Below are positions 8,580-19,025 of a stretch of DNA of 64,000 bases, one piece after another. The notes under the pieces are model-generated. The model was not told the DNA's origin and ran no database searches. It saw only the letters and a program-made list of their open reading frames with translations. This stretch comes from Nitrospira sp. GTDB taxonomy: Bacteria; Nitrospirota; Nitrospiria; Nitrospirales; Nitrospiraceae. The translations under genes were made by a program, and so were the position numbers. The stretch spans positions 1 through 64,000 of the forward strand of contig JAHBWR010000004.1 of NCBI GenBank assembly GCA_019636875.1, in the 5' to 3' direction. The stretch's first letter is position 1. Every line of letters starts with the position of its first letter.

Positions 8580-9713
8580 TTATGAGACGCCTTCCAGATC
8601 TAATTTCAATGCGAGCAATTTCAGCAGGTCTTTGAGCGTCACGATTCCGGCGAGACGATCTCCATCCACGACCAAGAGTTGGCTATTGCCGGTCCGGTTC
8701 ATCAGCGCCAGAGCGGCTAGCACGCCGGTCTCCATGTCGACCGTGTTGTCCTTTGTGCAGGGCAGGGCGATATCGCGTACCAAGAGTTGGCTCCATCGGT
8801 CACGCGGAATCCCGGAGATTTGCTTCGAGTTGATACAGCCGACCAAACGGGTCTCATCGACAACCGGGTACATGGTGTGAAGGCTTCGATAGAAATGGTC
8901 TTCGACCAACTTTTCCACGGAGAGATCAGAGGAGACCGTTACCGGGTTGGGCGTCATGAATCGCTGAATCGGCTCCCCGCCCAGCATCGTTCGGGCCACC
9001 ACTTGATAGTACGAGGTCGCCGCCGCTCCTCGAAGGTACAAGCCGACGATGAACCACCACATACCCGCAATGAAATTGCCGGTGATCACATACGCCAAGC
9101 CCGACAGGATGAGCAGAAGGCCGAAGATCGACCCGGCCCGTGAGGCCCACTGGGTGGCACGGCGAAAATCCTTTCTCCAGTGCCATAAACCGGCCCGCAG
9201 AGCGCGCCCACCGTCAAGCGGAAACGCCGGAATTAAATTAAATCCGCCGAGCAGACTGTTAGCGGCTGCCAGGCAGCCGAGCACTCCTAAGGCAGGAAGG
9301 GGAAGGTGAGCCTGATACCCGACTTCGAACGCCAGATATAAGCTGCCGCTCAAGGCGAAGCTGGAGAGAGGACCGGCGATCGCCATGAGCGCCTCCGCTT
9401 TTGGGCTCGGCGGTTCCTTGTCCATCTGTTCCACGCCGCCGAAGATGAACAGCGTGATGTTGCTGATAGGCATGTCATAGCGCCTCGCGACCCATGCGTG
9501 GGCGAACTCGTGGACGACGAGAGACCCGAATACACCCGTCATTGCCACGATGCCCATCCACCAATAGGTCGAATCCGAAAGGCCGAGATAATACTCAGGA
9601 AAGTAGCCGCGTACGAGCGACCAGGTGGCCAAGACTGCCAGGAAGATCCAACTCACATGGAGCCGGACCTTGAATCCCAAAATGTCACAGAGGGTCACTT
9701 GTCGGTTGAACAT
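8580..9713 (-). CDS. Site-2-type membrane metalloprotease with C-terminal CBS pair
   Basis: 377 aa from the ATG at 9713; a GTG directly before it is an alternative. This is an intramembrane zinc protease of the M50 group: HEFAH at about residues 68-72 and the third ligand in AFPLDGGRAL near 167, set among about six membrane helices. Two CBS motifs follow from about 248 (MTPNPVTVSSDLSVEKL ... ALMNRTGNSQLLVVDGD), which normally bind adenine nucleotides and regulate activity. Members cut membrane-bound anti-sigma factors or other small membrane proteins. No anti-sigma factor is adjacent, so the substrate is unknown. It lies upstream of, and in the same direction as, the TPR gene, 22 bases apart. 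Confidence 0.9.
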   Translation of the reverse strand: MFNRQVTLCDILGFKVRLHVSWIFLAVLATWSLVRGYFPEYYLGLSDSTYWWMGIVAMTGVFGSLVVHEFAHAWVARRYDMPISNITLFIFGGVEQMDKEPPSPKAEALMAIAGPLSSFALSGSLYLAFEVGYQAHLPLPALGVLGCLAAANSLLGGFNLIPAFPLDGGRALRAGLWHWRKDFRRATQWASRAGSIFGLLLILSGLAYVITGNFIAGMWWFIVGLYLRGAAATSYYQVVARTMLGGEPIQRFMTPNPVTVSSDLSVEKLVEDHFYRSLHTMYPVVDETRLVGCINSKQISGIPRDRWSQLLVRDIALPCTKDNTVDMETGVLAALALMNRTGNSQLLVVDGDRLAGIVTLKDLLKLLALKLDLEGVS

Positions 9714-10092
9714 CACGGTCTCTCTATCATCGCGTCATCTGGAAAGCCACAACAATTCCCAGGTTCGGGCGGTCGCATTGTACTCGATCGTCGTATGGAG
9801 AATGGAGATGCAGGGCAGCCACTCCACGGTTTTCCACGTCTGTAGCACTTTGCGACAGTGGCCGAGATCTGTGTGGGGTCTTTTGCCTGATAAGCAGGGA
9901 ACGATCTTTTAACACCGCGCCTCTTTCAGGCGATTTGAGCCATGCCCTGCACAGACCCATTTCGGATGAAATGGCATGATGATTGCGCAGATGTAAGAGG
10001 GAATCAGGCGTACGGCGACATTCTTCCAAAGGAATAGGCATACACGGTTATACATACTAAGAGACTGAAGGCTCAAGGATGTATCGATCACT
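9714..10092. other. Divergent intergenic region between the site-2 protease and the por operon
   Basis: About 380 bases without a convincing gene on either strand. It holds a sigma-54-like promoter at 9972-9987 directed at the por genes. I see no stem followed by a T-run and no structured RNA family. Confidence 0.5.
9972..9987 (+). promoter_or_regulatory. Sigma-54 (-24/-12) type promoter ahead of the por operon
   Basis: TGGCATG-ATGA-TTGCG matches the consensus TGGCACG-N4-TTGCA in the invariant GG and GC with exactly ten bases between them. Transcription would start near 9998, about 95 bases before the first por gene. Sigma-54 promoters need an enhancer-binding activator; none is encoded in the window and no activator site was identified. 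Confidence 0.5.
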
Positions 10093-10695
10093 ATGGTGAC
10101 GGTTCGTATTCATGGTCGAGGTGGACAGGGGGTAGTCACGGCGGCGGAACTGCTCTCCACTGCCGCATTCGCGGCCGGACAACAGGCTCAGGCGTTCCCA
10201 AGTTTCGGGTCGGAACGCATGGGAGCGCCGGTGATGGCTTTCTGTCGTATCGCGCGACAGCCGATTCGAACCCGCGAAGCGGTGACCCATCCCGACGTCC
10301 TGATCGTTCAGGATCCGACCCTGCTCCATCAGGTTGAACTGTTCGCCGGGTTGTCACGTGAAGGCTACATCCTCATCAATTCGATCTTCTCGTTGGATGA
10401 ATTAGGGATCGGAGAATTTCTGAAGTCGATTCCAAGTGACCATGTCTGTGTCATCCCGGCATCGGACATCGGGATGAAACACATGAAGCGTCCCATCGTG
10501 AATACGCCCTTGCTGGGGGCATTTGCCGCGCTCACCGGTGTGATTGATCTGGCGTCGGTCCAGTCGGCCATGCGTCAGAAGTTTCCGGGATCTCTGGGCG
10601 AGGCCAACGCGGCCGCCGCGAAGGACGGCCATGACCATGTCATCACATATCGAGTCGGAGAAAGGAGCGACCAGCACCATGCTCGCGCAACGTGA
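10093..10695 (+). CDS. porC: 2-oxoacid:ferredoxin oxidoreductase, gamma subunit
   Basis: 200 aa, the usual size for a separate gamma subunit. The family start is clear: VRIHGRGGQGVVTAAELLS at 4-22, then FGSERMGAPVMAFCRI near 37-52. The gamma domain contributes to CoA binding and complex assembly in pyruvate or 2-oxoglutarate:ferredoxin oxidoreductases. It is the first gene of a run with alpha, beta and a ferredoxin-bearing flavoprotein, and the alpha gene starts inside its last 17 bases. Substrate cannot be fixed from gamma alone; pyruvate is favoured by the partners. Confidence 0.92.
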   Translation: MVTVRIHGRGGQGVVTAAELLSTAAFAAGQQAQAFPSFGSERMGAPVMAFCRIARQPIRTREAVTHPDVLIVQDPTLLHQVELFAGLSREGYILINSIFSLDELGIGEFLKSIPSDHVCVIPASDIGMKHMKRPIVNTPLLGAFAALTGVIDLASVQSAMRQKFPGSLGEANAAAAKDGHDHVITYRVGERSDQHHARAT

Positions 10696-11932
10696 AGGAT
10701 CGCAAGCCGTGGCCGAGGCCGTGGTCTTGTGCCGCCCTGAGGTCATTGCGGCCTATCCCATCTCACCCCAGACGCATATCGTCGAGCGGTTGTCGCGCAT
10801 GGTCAAGGGGGGCGATGCCGGCCGTTGCCAGTACCTGAATGCGGAATCCGAATTCGGAGCGCTGAGTGTTTTGATCGGAGCCTCGGCGACCGGTGCGCGG
10901 ACTTACACCGCGACGACGAGTCAGGGGCTTCTCTTCATGGCCGAGGCTGTCTACAACGCGGCGGGGCTGGGGTTGCCGATCGTCATGACGATCGCGAACC
11001 GTGCTGTCGGCGCACCGATCAACATCTGGAACGACCATTCCGACAGCATGGCCTTGCGCGATGCCGGATGGATTCAGTTGTATGCGGAAACCAATCAGGA
11101 AGCGGCGGATCTGCATATCCAGGCATTTCGATTGGCGGAGGAACTGAGCTGTCCGGTCATGGTGTGCATGGACGGGTACATTCTGACTCATGCCTACGAA
11201 CCGATCGATCTGCCTGACCAGTCTGAGGTCGATTCGTTTCTGCCTCCCTTCTCGCCCGTCCAACTACTGGATCCGAGTGATCCGATCTCCATCGGCGCCA
11301 TGGTGGGACCAGAAGCCTTCACCGAGGTGAAGTACCTGGCTCATCGGCAACACCTTCGGGCGCTGACGCTGGTGCCGGACATCGCCGACTCATTCCAACA
11401 ACAATTTCACCGTGAATCAGGAGGCCTCTACAGAACCTATCGAATGACTGACGCCGACACGGTCGTCGTTGCGCTCGGATCTGTCATCGGGACAATCAAA
11501 GACACCGTGGACGAGTTGCGTGATGAAGGCATCGCGATCGGCTGCCTGAAAGTCGGGTGTTACCGGCCGTTTCCGGCGATGCAGCTCCGTGCCGCATTGG
11601 AGGGTGTCACACGCGTGATCGTCGTCGAAAAAGATCTGGCGGTGGGAATCGGTGGCATCGTGTCCGCTGATGTCCGGATGGCGTTGAACGGCTTGCCCAT
11701 TCCAGTGCACACCGTCATTGCAGGATTGGGGGGACGGTCGATCTCCGCCGAATCGTTGAAACACATGGTTCGCGATGCTCGGGCCGAGCGTCTAAGCGAG
11801 CCGTACTTCCTAGACCTGAACATGAGGGTGGTTGACGAAGAACTTGCCAGAAGGCGGGAAGAACGACAGGCGGGGCCGCTCGCCGAGCAGCTGATTCGAG
11901 CGGTAAAGGCCATCGGAACGAAGGTTGTGTAG
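10679..11932 (+). CDS. porA: 2-oxoacid:ferredoxin oxidoreductase, alpha subunit
   Basis: 417 aa from the ATG at 10679 (AAAGGAGC 11 bases before); ATGs at 10631 and 10637 are alternatives that overlap porC more. The pyrimidine-binding domain begins at once (EAVVLCRPEVIAAYPISPQTHIVERL) and contains the TYTATTSQGLLFMAEAVYNAAGLGLPIV segment in two parts, typical of PorA. Domain II follows from about 270 with GSVIGTIKDTVDEL and a VEKDLAVGIGG element. With beta it forms the thiamine-diphosphate site that interconverts pyruvate and acetyl-CoA plus CO2. In an organism fixing carbon by the reductive TCA cycle it would run towards pyruvate. Confidence 0.93.
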   Translation: MLAQREGSQAVAEAVVLCRPEVIAAYPISPQTHIVERLSRMVKGGDAGRCQYLNAESEFGALSVLIGASATGARTYTATTSQGLLFMAEAVYNAAGLGLPIVMTIANRAVGAPINIWNDHSDSMALRDAGWIQLYAETNQEAADLHIQAFRLAEELSCPVMVCMDGYILTHAYEPIDLPDQSEVDSFLPPFSPVQLLDPSDPISIGAMVGPEAFTEVKYLAHRQHLRALTLVPDIADSFQQQFHRESGGLYRTYRMTDADTVVVALGSVIGTIKDTVDELRDEGIAIGCLKVGCYRPFPAMQLRAALEGVTRVIVVEKDLAVGIGGIVSADVRMALNGLPIPVHTVIAGLGGRSISAESLKHMVRDARAERLSEPYFLDLNMRVVDEELARRREERQAGPLAEQLIRAVKAIGTKVV

Positions 11933-11943
11933 CGGAGCATTCA

Positions 11944-12945
11944 ATGACGACTCAGCGTATCAAATTCTATCAGACCGGAACCTATACGGCGGGGAATCGC
12001 TTGCTGGACGATGAAGCCCGCACCGTGCAATCGCGACCGGATCGCACCAATTCCCTGAATTCCGGCCATCGCGCCTGTCAAGGATGTGGTGAAGCCCTGG
12101 GAGCCCGCTATGCCATAGACGCCGCGATGCGTGCTGCGCAGAAGCGACTGATCGCGATCAATGCGACCGGCTGTCTCGAGGTCTTTTCTAGTCCTTACCC
12201 CGAAAGTGCTTGGCAGATCCCGTGGATGCACTCGCTGTTCGGCAATGCCCCGGCGGTGGCGAGCGGGGTTGCGGCGGCATTGCGGGCCAAGGGGCGCGAT
12301 GACGTGAAGGTCGTCGCCCAGGGCGGCGACGGGGCAACGGTCGACATCGGGTTCGGGTGCCTTTCCGGGATGTTCGAACGAAACGATGAGGTCCTCTACA
12401 TCTGTTACGACAACGAAGCCTACATGAACACCGGCATTCAGCGGTCCGGGGCGACGCCTCCCTTCGCACGGACGAACACGACGCAGGCGGTCGGCGAAGC
12501 TCCCGGCAATCGTTTGGGTACCGGGAAGAATGTCCCCCGCATCGCCATGGCCCACGGCATTCCCTATGTCGCGACAGCCTCGGTGGCGGATCTCCATGAT
12601 CTGGAAGCCAAGGTTGCCACCGCCATGGGAATAAAGGGCGCACGGTACATTCACATCCACGTCCCCTGTCCGCTCGGCTGGGGGTCCGATCCCGCACACA
12701 CCATGAAAGTAGCGAGAATGGCGGTGGAATCCGGCCTCTTTCCATTGTTCGAAGCGCGAGCGGGACGTGTGGTGGATAGGACGAAGATCCGGCGAAAGGT
12801 TTCGGTGGAGCGGTACCTGGAGCTCCAAGCCAGATTCAAACATCTGTTCGCGCCACACAGGCAAGAGGAGGCGATCGCTGCCATCCAAGCCATTGCCGAC
12901 CAGAACATCGCGACGTATGGATTAACTGATTCGAGACTCCCATGA
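11944..12945 (+). CDS. porB: 2-oxoacid:ferredoxin oxidoreductase, beta subunit
   Basis: 333 aa. Cysteines for the proximal [4Fe-4S] cluster are visible in ACQGCGEALGARY, NATGCLEV and near the end in HVPCPLGWG. The thiamine-diphosphate/Mg2+ motif runs from GGDGATVDIGFG to YDNEAYMNTG. The PCPLGW segment resembles the PCPTGW of pyruvate-type enzymes, supporting pyruvate over 2-oxoglutarate; that is an inference. It starts 11 bases after porA and its stop overlaps the next start (ATGA), consistent with one translationally coupled complex. Confidence 0.94.
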   Translation: MTTQRIKFYQTGTYTAGNRLLDDEARTVQSRPDRTNSLNSGHRACQGCGEALGARYAIDAAMRAAQKRLIAINATGCLEVFSSPYPESAWQIPWMHSLFGNAPAVASGVAAALRAKGRDDVKVVAQGGDGATVDIGFGCLSGMFERNDEVLYICYDNEAYMNTGIQRSGATPPFARTNTTQAVGEAPGNRLGTGKNVPRIAMAHGIPYVATASVADLHDLEAKVATAMGIKGARYIHIHVPCPLGWGSDPAHTMKVARMAVESGLFPLFEARAGRVVDRTKIRRKVSVERYLELQARFKHLFAPHRQEEAIAAIQAIADQNIATYGLTDSRLP

Positions 12946-14567
12946 ACCATAAACCTTTTGCGATCACGCTCGATCCGAACAGTAGTCTCGCCAACCATAC
13001 GGGTAACTGGCGCACGATGAGACCGGTCTATGTCGATCGGCTGCCGCCCTGTAACCACGCGTGCCCTGCTGGGGAGAATATCCAAGCCTGGCTCTATCTC
13101 GCGGAAGAGAAGAACTATGAAGCCGCTTGGCGACGGATCATGGAAGACAATCCGATGCCGGCCATCCATGGGCGTGTCTGCTATCACCCCTGTGAGACTG
13201 CCTGTAATCGTGGTCAGCTGGATGAAGCCGTCAGCATCCGCGCCGTGGAGCGATTCTTGGGTGATCTGGCGATTAAGGAGCGATGGCAAGTCCCCTGCGC
13301 TCCTTCAACCGGGAAGAAGGTGTTGATCGTGGGTGCGGGCCCCAGCGGGCTGTCTGCGGCCTATCACCTGACGAGGATGGGTCACGCGGTCACGATCTAC
13401 GAGGCGTCGGATAAGGTTGGCGGGATGATGCGCTACGGCATTCCTTCCTACCGGCTCTCGCGTGATGTCGTCGATGCGGAGGTCGGACGGATAGAAGCGA
13501 TGGGCGTCACGATCCGACTCAAGACGAAAGTCGAGGATCTTGACGTGGCGATTCAGGAAGGAGGATTTCATGCCACGTTCCTTGCGGTCGGGGCCCACCT
13601 CGCCCGGCGCATCGACATTCCTGGTTTCGACGCTAAACGATTGCTCGACGCGGCGACGTTTCTGCGCGGTATGGAGAGCGCCTCGCCGATCAAGATCGGG
13701 AGGCGGGTGGCGGTCTATGGCGGGGGCAACACCGCGATCGATGTGGCCCGGACCGCCGAGCGTCTGGGCGCGGAGCCAGTGGTTATCTATCGACGGGACG
13801 AGGCCCATGCTCCTTCGTTCAAAGAGGAAGTCGCAGAAGCGCGCGAAGAAGGTGTGCAGTTCCAGTGGTTGCGACGCATTGCAAAGGGTGAGGAGAAACA
13901 CTTGACGCTCGAGGTCATGAAGTTGGACGAGCAGGGAAAACCGAAACCCACCGGTCGGGTTGAGACAGTTGAGGCCGATATGGTGGTGCTGGCTTTGGGA
14001 CAAAAGGCTGATACCGGGTTCTTGCGGAATGTGACGGGAGTGTATGTGCGGGACGACGGGACTATCGAGGTCGACGAACAGATGATGACCGGCCACCCGG
14101 GCCTATTTGCCGGAGGAGACATGGTGCCCGGCGAACAATCCGTGAGCATGGCGACCGGTCACGGGAAACTGGCTGCCCGTCACATCGATGCCTATTTGCG
14201 CGGGACTCCGTACGTGAGGGCTCAGGCCCATGCACTTGCCACGTTCGACCGGCTGAATCCCTGGTATTACACCGATGCGGAGCAGTCCAAGCAACCGGTG
14301 CTGGCCCTTGCGAGGCGGCGCGCGAGCTTCGAAGAAATGGTCGGAGCGTTGGATCAGGACACGGCCTTGCTGGAGGCGCGCCGCTGTTTGTCTTGCGGCA
14401 ATTGTTTCGAATGCGACAACTGCTACGCCGTCTGCCCGGACAATGCGGTGATCAAACTCGGGATAGGCAACCGGTTCGAGATCCATTACGACTACTGCAA
14501 GGGCTGCGGCCTGTGCGCCGAGGAATGTCCATGCGGAGCGATCGATATGGTCAAGGAAGTAAAGTAG
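12942..14567 (+). CDS. GltD-like NAD(P)H flavoprotein fused to a PorD-like 2x[4Fe-4S] ferredoxin
   Basis: 541 aa with three parts. Residues 25-90: Cys-rich Fe-S domain of the GltD family (CNHACPAGENIQ; CYHPCETACNR). Residues 120-450: FAD and NAD(P) Rossmann folds (VGAGPSGLSAAYHL; VYGGGNTAIDVARTAERLG; a GG-D FAD-closing motif GLFAGGDMVPGE). Residues 480-541: two ferredoxin clusters (CLSCGNCFECDNCYAVCP and CKGCGLCAEECPCGAIDM), equivalent to the delta subunit otherwise missing from this operon. The likely role is to pass electrons between NAD(P)H and the Por clusters. The family of GltD-like proteins also includes glutamate synthase small subunits and NfnB; no glutamate synthase large subunit is nearby. 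Confidence 0.85.
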   Translation: MNHKPFAITLDPNSSLANHTGNWRTMRPVYVDRLPPCNHACPAGENIQAWLYLAEEKNYEAAWRRIMEDNPMPAIHGRVCYHPCETACNRGQLDEAVSIRAVERFLGDLAIKERWQVPCAPSTGKKVLIVGAGPSGLSAAYHLTRMGHAVTIYEASDKVGGMMRYGIPSYRLSRDVVDAEVGRIEAMGVTIRLKTKVEDLDVAIQEGGFHATFLAVGAHLARRIDIPGFDAKRLLDAATFLRGMESASPIKIGRRVAVYGGGNTAIDVARTAERLGAEPVVIYRRDEAHAPSFKEEVAEAREEGVQFQWLRRIAKGEEKHLTLEVMKLDEQGKPKPTGRVETVEADMVVLALGQKADTGFLRNVTGVYVRDDGTIEVDEQMMTGHPGLFAGGDMVPGEQSVSMATGHGKLAARHIDAYLRGTPYVRAQAHALATFDRLNPWYYTDAEQSKQPVLALARRRASFEEMVGALDQDTALLEARRCLSCGNCFECDNCYAVCPDNAVIKLGIGNRFEIHYDYCKGCGLCAEECPCGAIDMVKEVK

Positions 14568-14585
14568 CACGGAGGGGAACGACAC

Positions 14586-15137
14586 ATGAGCACCAGAAAA
14601 GGCAAACGCTACACGACCTCGTACAAGGAAAAACAGCACCCCAAACAGGACCCCTATGCGATGTTCAAGGCGCCGAAGGGACCGGCGATGTGCCGAACAT
14701 GCAAAGCCATCTATGTGAACAAGCGGTGGTACATCGACAGCAGTGAAGCCAGCAAGCTGGCGGGAGCTTCCACCACCCAGAAACTTCTCTGCCCCGCCTG
14801 TCAGAAGATCACGGACGACTATCCGGAAGGGATCGTGACGTTGCAATGGTCGGACCTTCGTGAGCACGAAGATGAGATCAGGGGATTGATCGCCAATGTG
14901 GAAGCACGCGCCGTCTCCGTGAATCCCCTCGACCGAGTGATGAAGATCTCAAAGCGTAAAAAGGATTTGGAAGTCCAGACAACCAACGATCGGTTGGCGC
15001 ATCGGCTCGGACGTGCGCTGGTGCGGGCCTACAAAGGGAAGGCGGAGTACAAGTGGGCGCATCGCGACATGCTGGTCCGGGTGACGTGGCAGGGGCCGGA
15101 TGAAAACACGAAATCGAAATCGAAAGGAAAGAGATAA
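14586..15137 (+). CDS. Zinc-ribbon protein of unknown function (BCAM0308-like)
   Basis: 183 aa, basic, no signal or membrane segment. A zinc ribbon is formed by CRTC (37-40) and CPAC (about 63-66), with RWYID between them. The C-terminal half (QTTNDRLAHRLGRALVRAYKGKAEYKWAHRD in parts) looks like a compact alpha/beta RNA- or nucleotide-binding module, and the last residues are Lys/Ser rich. It resembles the uncharacterised proteins often labelled BCAM0308; this label is from memory. It follows the por flavoprotein by 18 bases and precedes atpD by 48, so it is likely part of the same transcript. Function not assigned. Confidence 0.6.
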   Translation: MSTRKGKRYTTSYKEKQHPKQDPYAMFKAPKGPAMCRTCKAIYVNKRWYIDSSEASKLAGASTTQKLLCPACQKITDDYPEGIVTLQWSDLREHEDEIRGLIANVEARAVSVNPLDRVMKISKRKKDLEVQTTNDRLAHRLGRALVRAYKGKAEYKWAHRDMLVRVTWQGPDENTKSKSKGKR

Positions 15138-15170
15138 CGAACAGGTAGTGAACCGGTCTTCTCTGCGTGA

Positions 15171-17010
<1,840 letters not shown>

Positions 17011-17014
<4 letters not shown>

Positions 17015-17283
17015 GTTTGGCCGACAATAAGCTCAAGGAACGCATCAGTCGGCAGACTCGTCGGATGAAGCAGGCCGAACGGGACCGCCCGACCCTACTG
17101 GGACAAACTGTCTATGTGGGAACACTTGGGTTACTGATGGTCATCCCCATCGTGGTCGGCGCCTATGTCGGACAATGGCTGGACAGTCTTGTGGAAGGAT
17201 ATTCGATACGGTGGACGATCGGCTTCATTCTGATCGGAGTGGTGATCGGGGCGGTGAATATCTACCTGTTCGTGAAAGAGTGA
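17011..17283 (+). CDS. atpQ: AtpQ/AtpI-like membrane subunit of the N-type ATPase
   Basis: 90 aa from GTG 17011, overlapping the atpC stop and preceded by GGGGAG; a GTG at 17002 is less well placed. A basic N-terminal 30 residues is followed by two membrane helices (VGTLGLLMVIPIVVGAYVG and IGFILIGVVIGAVNIYLF). This is the ATPase gene 1/AtpI pattern, called AtpQ in N-ATPase operons, and is thought to help assembly of the c ring. In the described gene order an atpR follows; here atpB starts only 3 bases later. Confidence 0.85.
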
Positions 17284-17286
17284 CCG

Positions 17287-17970
17287 ATGGAAGTGAATCC
17301 TGTCTTCTCTCTTGGTCCGATCGGGGTGACCGTACCAGTGGTGACCACCTGGGGGATCATGCTCGCCCTCGTCACGCTGTCATGGTTGGCGACCAGGTCT
17401 CTTCAGCAAAAGCCGGGACCGACGCAAGTCGTTCTTGAGGGTGTGATCGGCGCAATGGATCGTGCCGTTCGCGAGGTGTTGCCGAATGCTGCGACGCAAG
17501 TGCTGCCGTTCATCGGTACCCTCTGGGTCTTCGTGGTCGTGGCCAATCTTGTCGGTATCATTCCAGGCCTTCATTCGCCGACGGGAGCGTTGTCCACGAC
17601 GGCGGCTCTGGCGGTCCTTGTATTCATCTCGGTCCATTGGTTCGGCATCCGATCGGAAGGCATGAGCGCCTATCTCAAACACTACCTGGCACCGAACCCC
17701 ATCATGTTGCCGTTTCACCTCATGAGCGAGGTCACGAGAACTATTGCGTTGGCCATTCGGCTCTTCGGAAACATCATGAGTCTGGAAATGACGGCGATGC
17801 TGGTGTTGCTGGTTGCTGGCTTTCTGGTTCCGGTGCCGCTTTTGATGTTGCACGTAATCGAAGCACTGATTCAGGCCTACATCCTCGGGATGCTTGCATT
17901 GATCTATATCGCCGGTGCGATTCAGTCGCAGCAACAGCGTCAATCTGAGAAGAGGGAACCTCATGCGTGA
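17287..17970 (+). CDS. atpB: N-type F1Fo-ATPase, a subunit
   Basis: 227 aa with about five to six hydrophobic helices. The essential stator arginine is Arg158 in IALAIRLFGNIMS. An upstream PFIGTLWVFVVVANLVGIIPG segment and the C-terminal EALIQAYILGMLALIYI helix are typical. It provides the half-channels for the translocated ion next to the c ring. The last bases overlap atpE by 8. Confidence 0.94.
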   Translation: MEVNPVFSLGPIGVTVPVVTTWGIMLALVTLSWLATRSLQQKPGPTQVVLEGVIGAMDRAVREVLPNAATQVLPFIGTLWVFVVVANLVGIIPGLHSPTGALSTTAALAVLVFISVHWFGIRSEGMSAYLKHYLAPNPIMLPFHLMSEVTRTIALAIRLFGNIMSLEMTAMLVLLVAGFLVPVPLLMLHVIEALIQAYILGMLALIYIAGAIQSQQQRQSEKREPHA

Positions 17971-18232
17971 TATCAGTTGGTTTGCGCTTGCTTCAACCGT
18001 GGTGGCCGCTTTGGCCATCGCGATCGGTACCATGATTCCGGCTCTGGCGATGGGGCGTGCGATCAGCCAAGCCTTGGAAGCGCTGGCAAGGCAGCCGGAG
18101 GCCGAACGGTCGATCATGCGGACACTGTTCATCGGATTGGCCATGATTGAATCGTTGGCGATCTACTGTCTCGTCATCGTTTTGATCATTCTCTTCCGCA
18201 ACCCATTGCTGGAATACTTCTTCAAGCCCTAA
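17963..18232 (+). CDS. atpE: N-type F1Fo-ATPase, c subunit
   Basis: 89 aa hairpin from the ATG at 17963 (GAGAAGAGGG upstream). The polar loop is ARQPEAE (42-48). Helix 2 carries the ion-binding Glu63 followed by Ser64 and Tyr68 (MIESLAIY), which fits the Na+-type ES..Y pattern except that Leu65 replaces Thr. In helix 1, aligning from the RQP loop, Pro26 is kept but position 30 is Met where Na+ rotors have Gln and many N-type rotors Glu. The ring should therefore bind its ion with fewer polar ligands, and H+ coupling is more likely than Na+; this is inference from an alignment made by eye. Confidence 0.93.
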   Translation: MRDISWFALASTVVAALAIAIGTMIPALAMGRAISQALEALARQPEAERSIMRTLFIGLAMIESLAIYCLVIVLIILFRNPLLEYFFKP

Positions 18233-18278
18233 TCGATTGGGTCTGGAATCGACGAGGGATTGCATCGAGGAGAGTACG

Positions 18279-19025
18279 GTGGAGCTGGATTGGTCGACGT
18301 TTTTGCTCGAAATCGTCAATGTGCTGGTCTTGGTGTGGCTTTTGAAACGGTTTCTGTACCGGCCGGTCATGACGGTGATTGAGGAGCGTAGGACGGCCGT
18401 CGAAAAGACGTTGGCGGATGCCCATCGGTTGCAGAGTGAGGGAAACTTGCTTCGGGACCGGTATGAGCAGCGGTTGGTCGAATGGGAGCGGGAAAAGGAA
18501 CGGGCGCGTGTCCGATTACAAGAGGAGATAGCGGAGGAACGGAAGCGGCGGCTCGCGACGCTCCAGACTGAGATTCAGCAAGAACGAGACCATGCGTCGT
18601 CCAGGGACCGTCATCGCACCAAAGAGATCGTTCGCCAGGCTGAGGCGACCGCGGTCCTTCAGGGCGCGCAGTTTGCCGCCGCGTTCCTTTCGCGTGTCGT
18701 CGGCCCAGACCTTGAGGCCAAGCTTGTCGATGCTGCACTGAAAGATTTGGCAACGCTTTCCCCTGACTCGGTGGAGCATCTACGGGCGACTCTTCCGGCG
18801 ACCGTGCAAGGCCGTATCACGACGGCGTTCGCGCTGGGACCCACACATCGGGGTCGGGTGACAAAACAAGTGGAAGGAGTCTTGGATCGGACGGTCGCGT
18901 GGGAATTCCTCGAGGACCCGGAGTTGATGGCCGGGTTGCGGGTCAGTCTCGGCGGATGGGTGTTGCGTGGAAATCTACGGGACGAATTGAAATTCTTTGC
19001 GGAGAGCGGAGCGAATGGCTGCTGA
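18279..19025 (+). CDS. atpF: N-type F1Fo-ATPase, b subunit with delta-like C-terminal extension
   Basis: 248 aa from GTG 18279, with GAGGAGA just upstream; a TTG at 18237 has none. A membrane helix at about 8-27 ([18 protein letters not shown]) is followed by a long charged coiled coil (about 45-140) and a C-terminal globular part (145-248) with [16 protein letters not shown] and [19 protein letters not shown], the pattern of the delta subunit. Ordinary b subunits are about 160 aa. N-ATPase operons have no atpH, and the extension explains how this one can connect to F1. Overlaps atpA by 11 bases. Confidence 0.88.
   Translation: MELDWSTFLLEIVNVLVLVWLLKRFLYRPVMTVIEERRTAVEKTLADAHRLQSEGNLLRDRYEQRLVEWEREKERARVRLQEEIAEERKRRLATLQTEIQQERDHASSRDRHRTKEIVRQAEATAVLQGAQFAAAFLSRVVGPDLEAKLVDAALKDLATLSPDSVEHLRATLPATVQGRITTAFALGPTHRGRVTKQVEGVLDRTVAWEFLEDPELMAGLRVSLGGWVLRGNLRDELKFFAESGANGC

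Noticed and set aside
11941-12888. 315-codon open frame on the minus strand
   Set aside because: It is an exact antisense shadow of the beta subunit gene, with no domain pattern or ribosome site.
17963-18232. Assignment of Na+ coupling to the ATPase because it is N-type
   Set aside because: The helix-1 ligand is Met and the Thr after Glu-Ser is Leu, so the usual Na+ set is incomplete; ion left open with H+ favoured.
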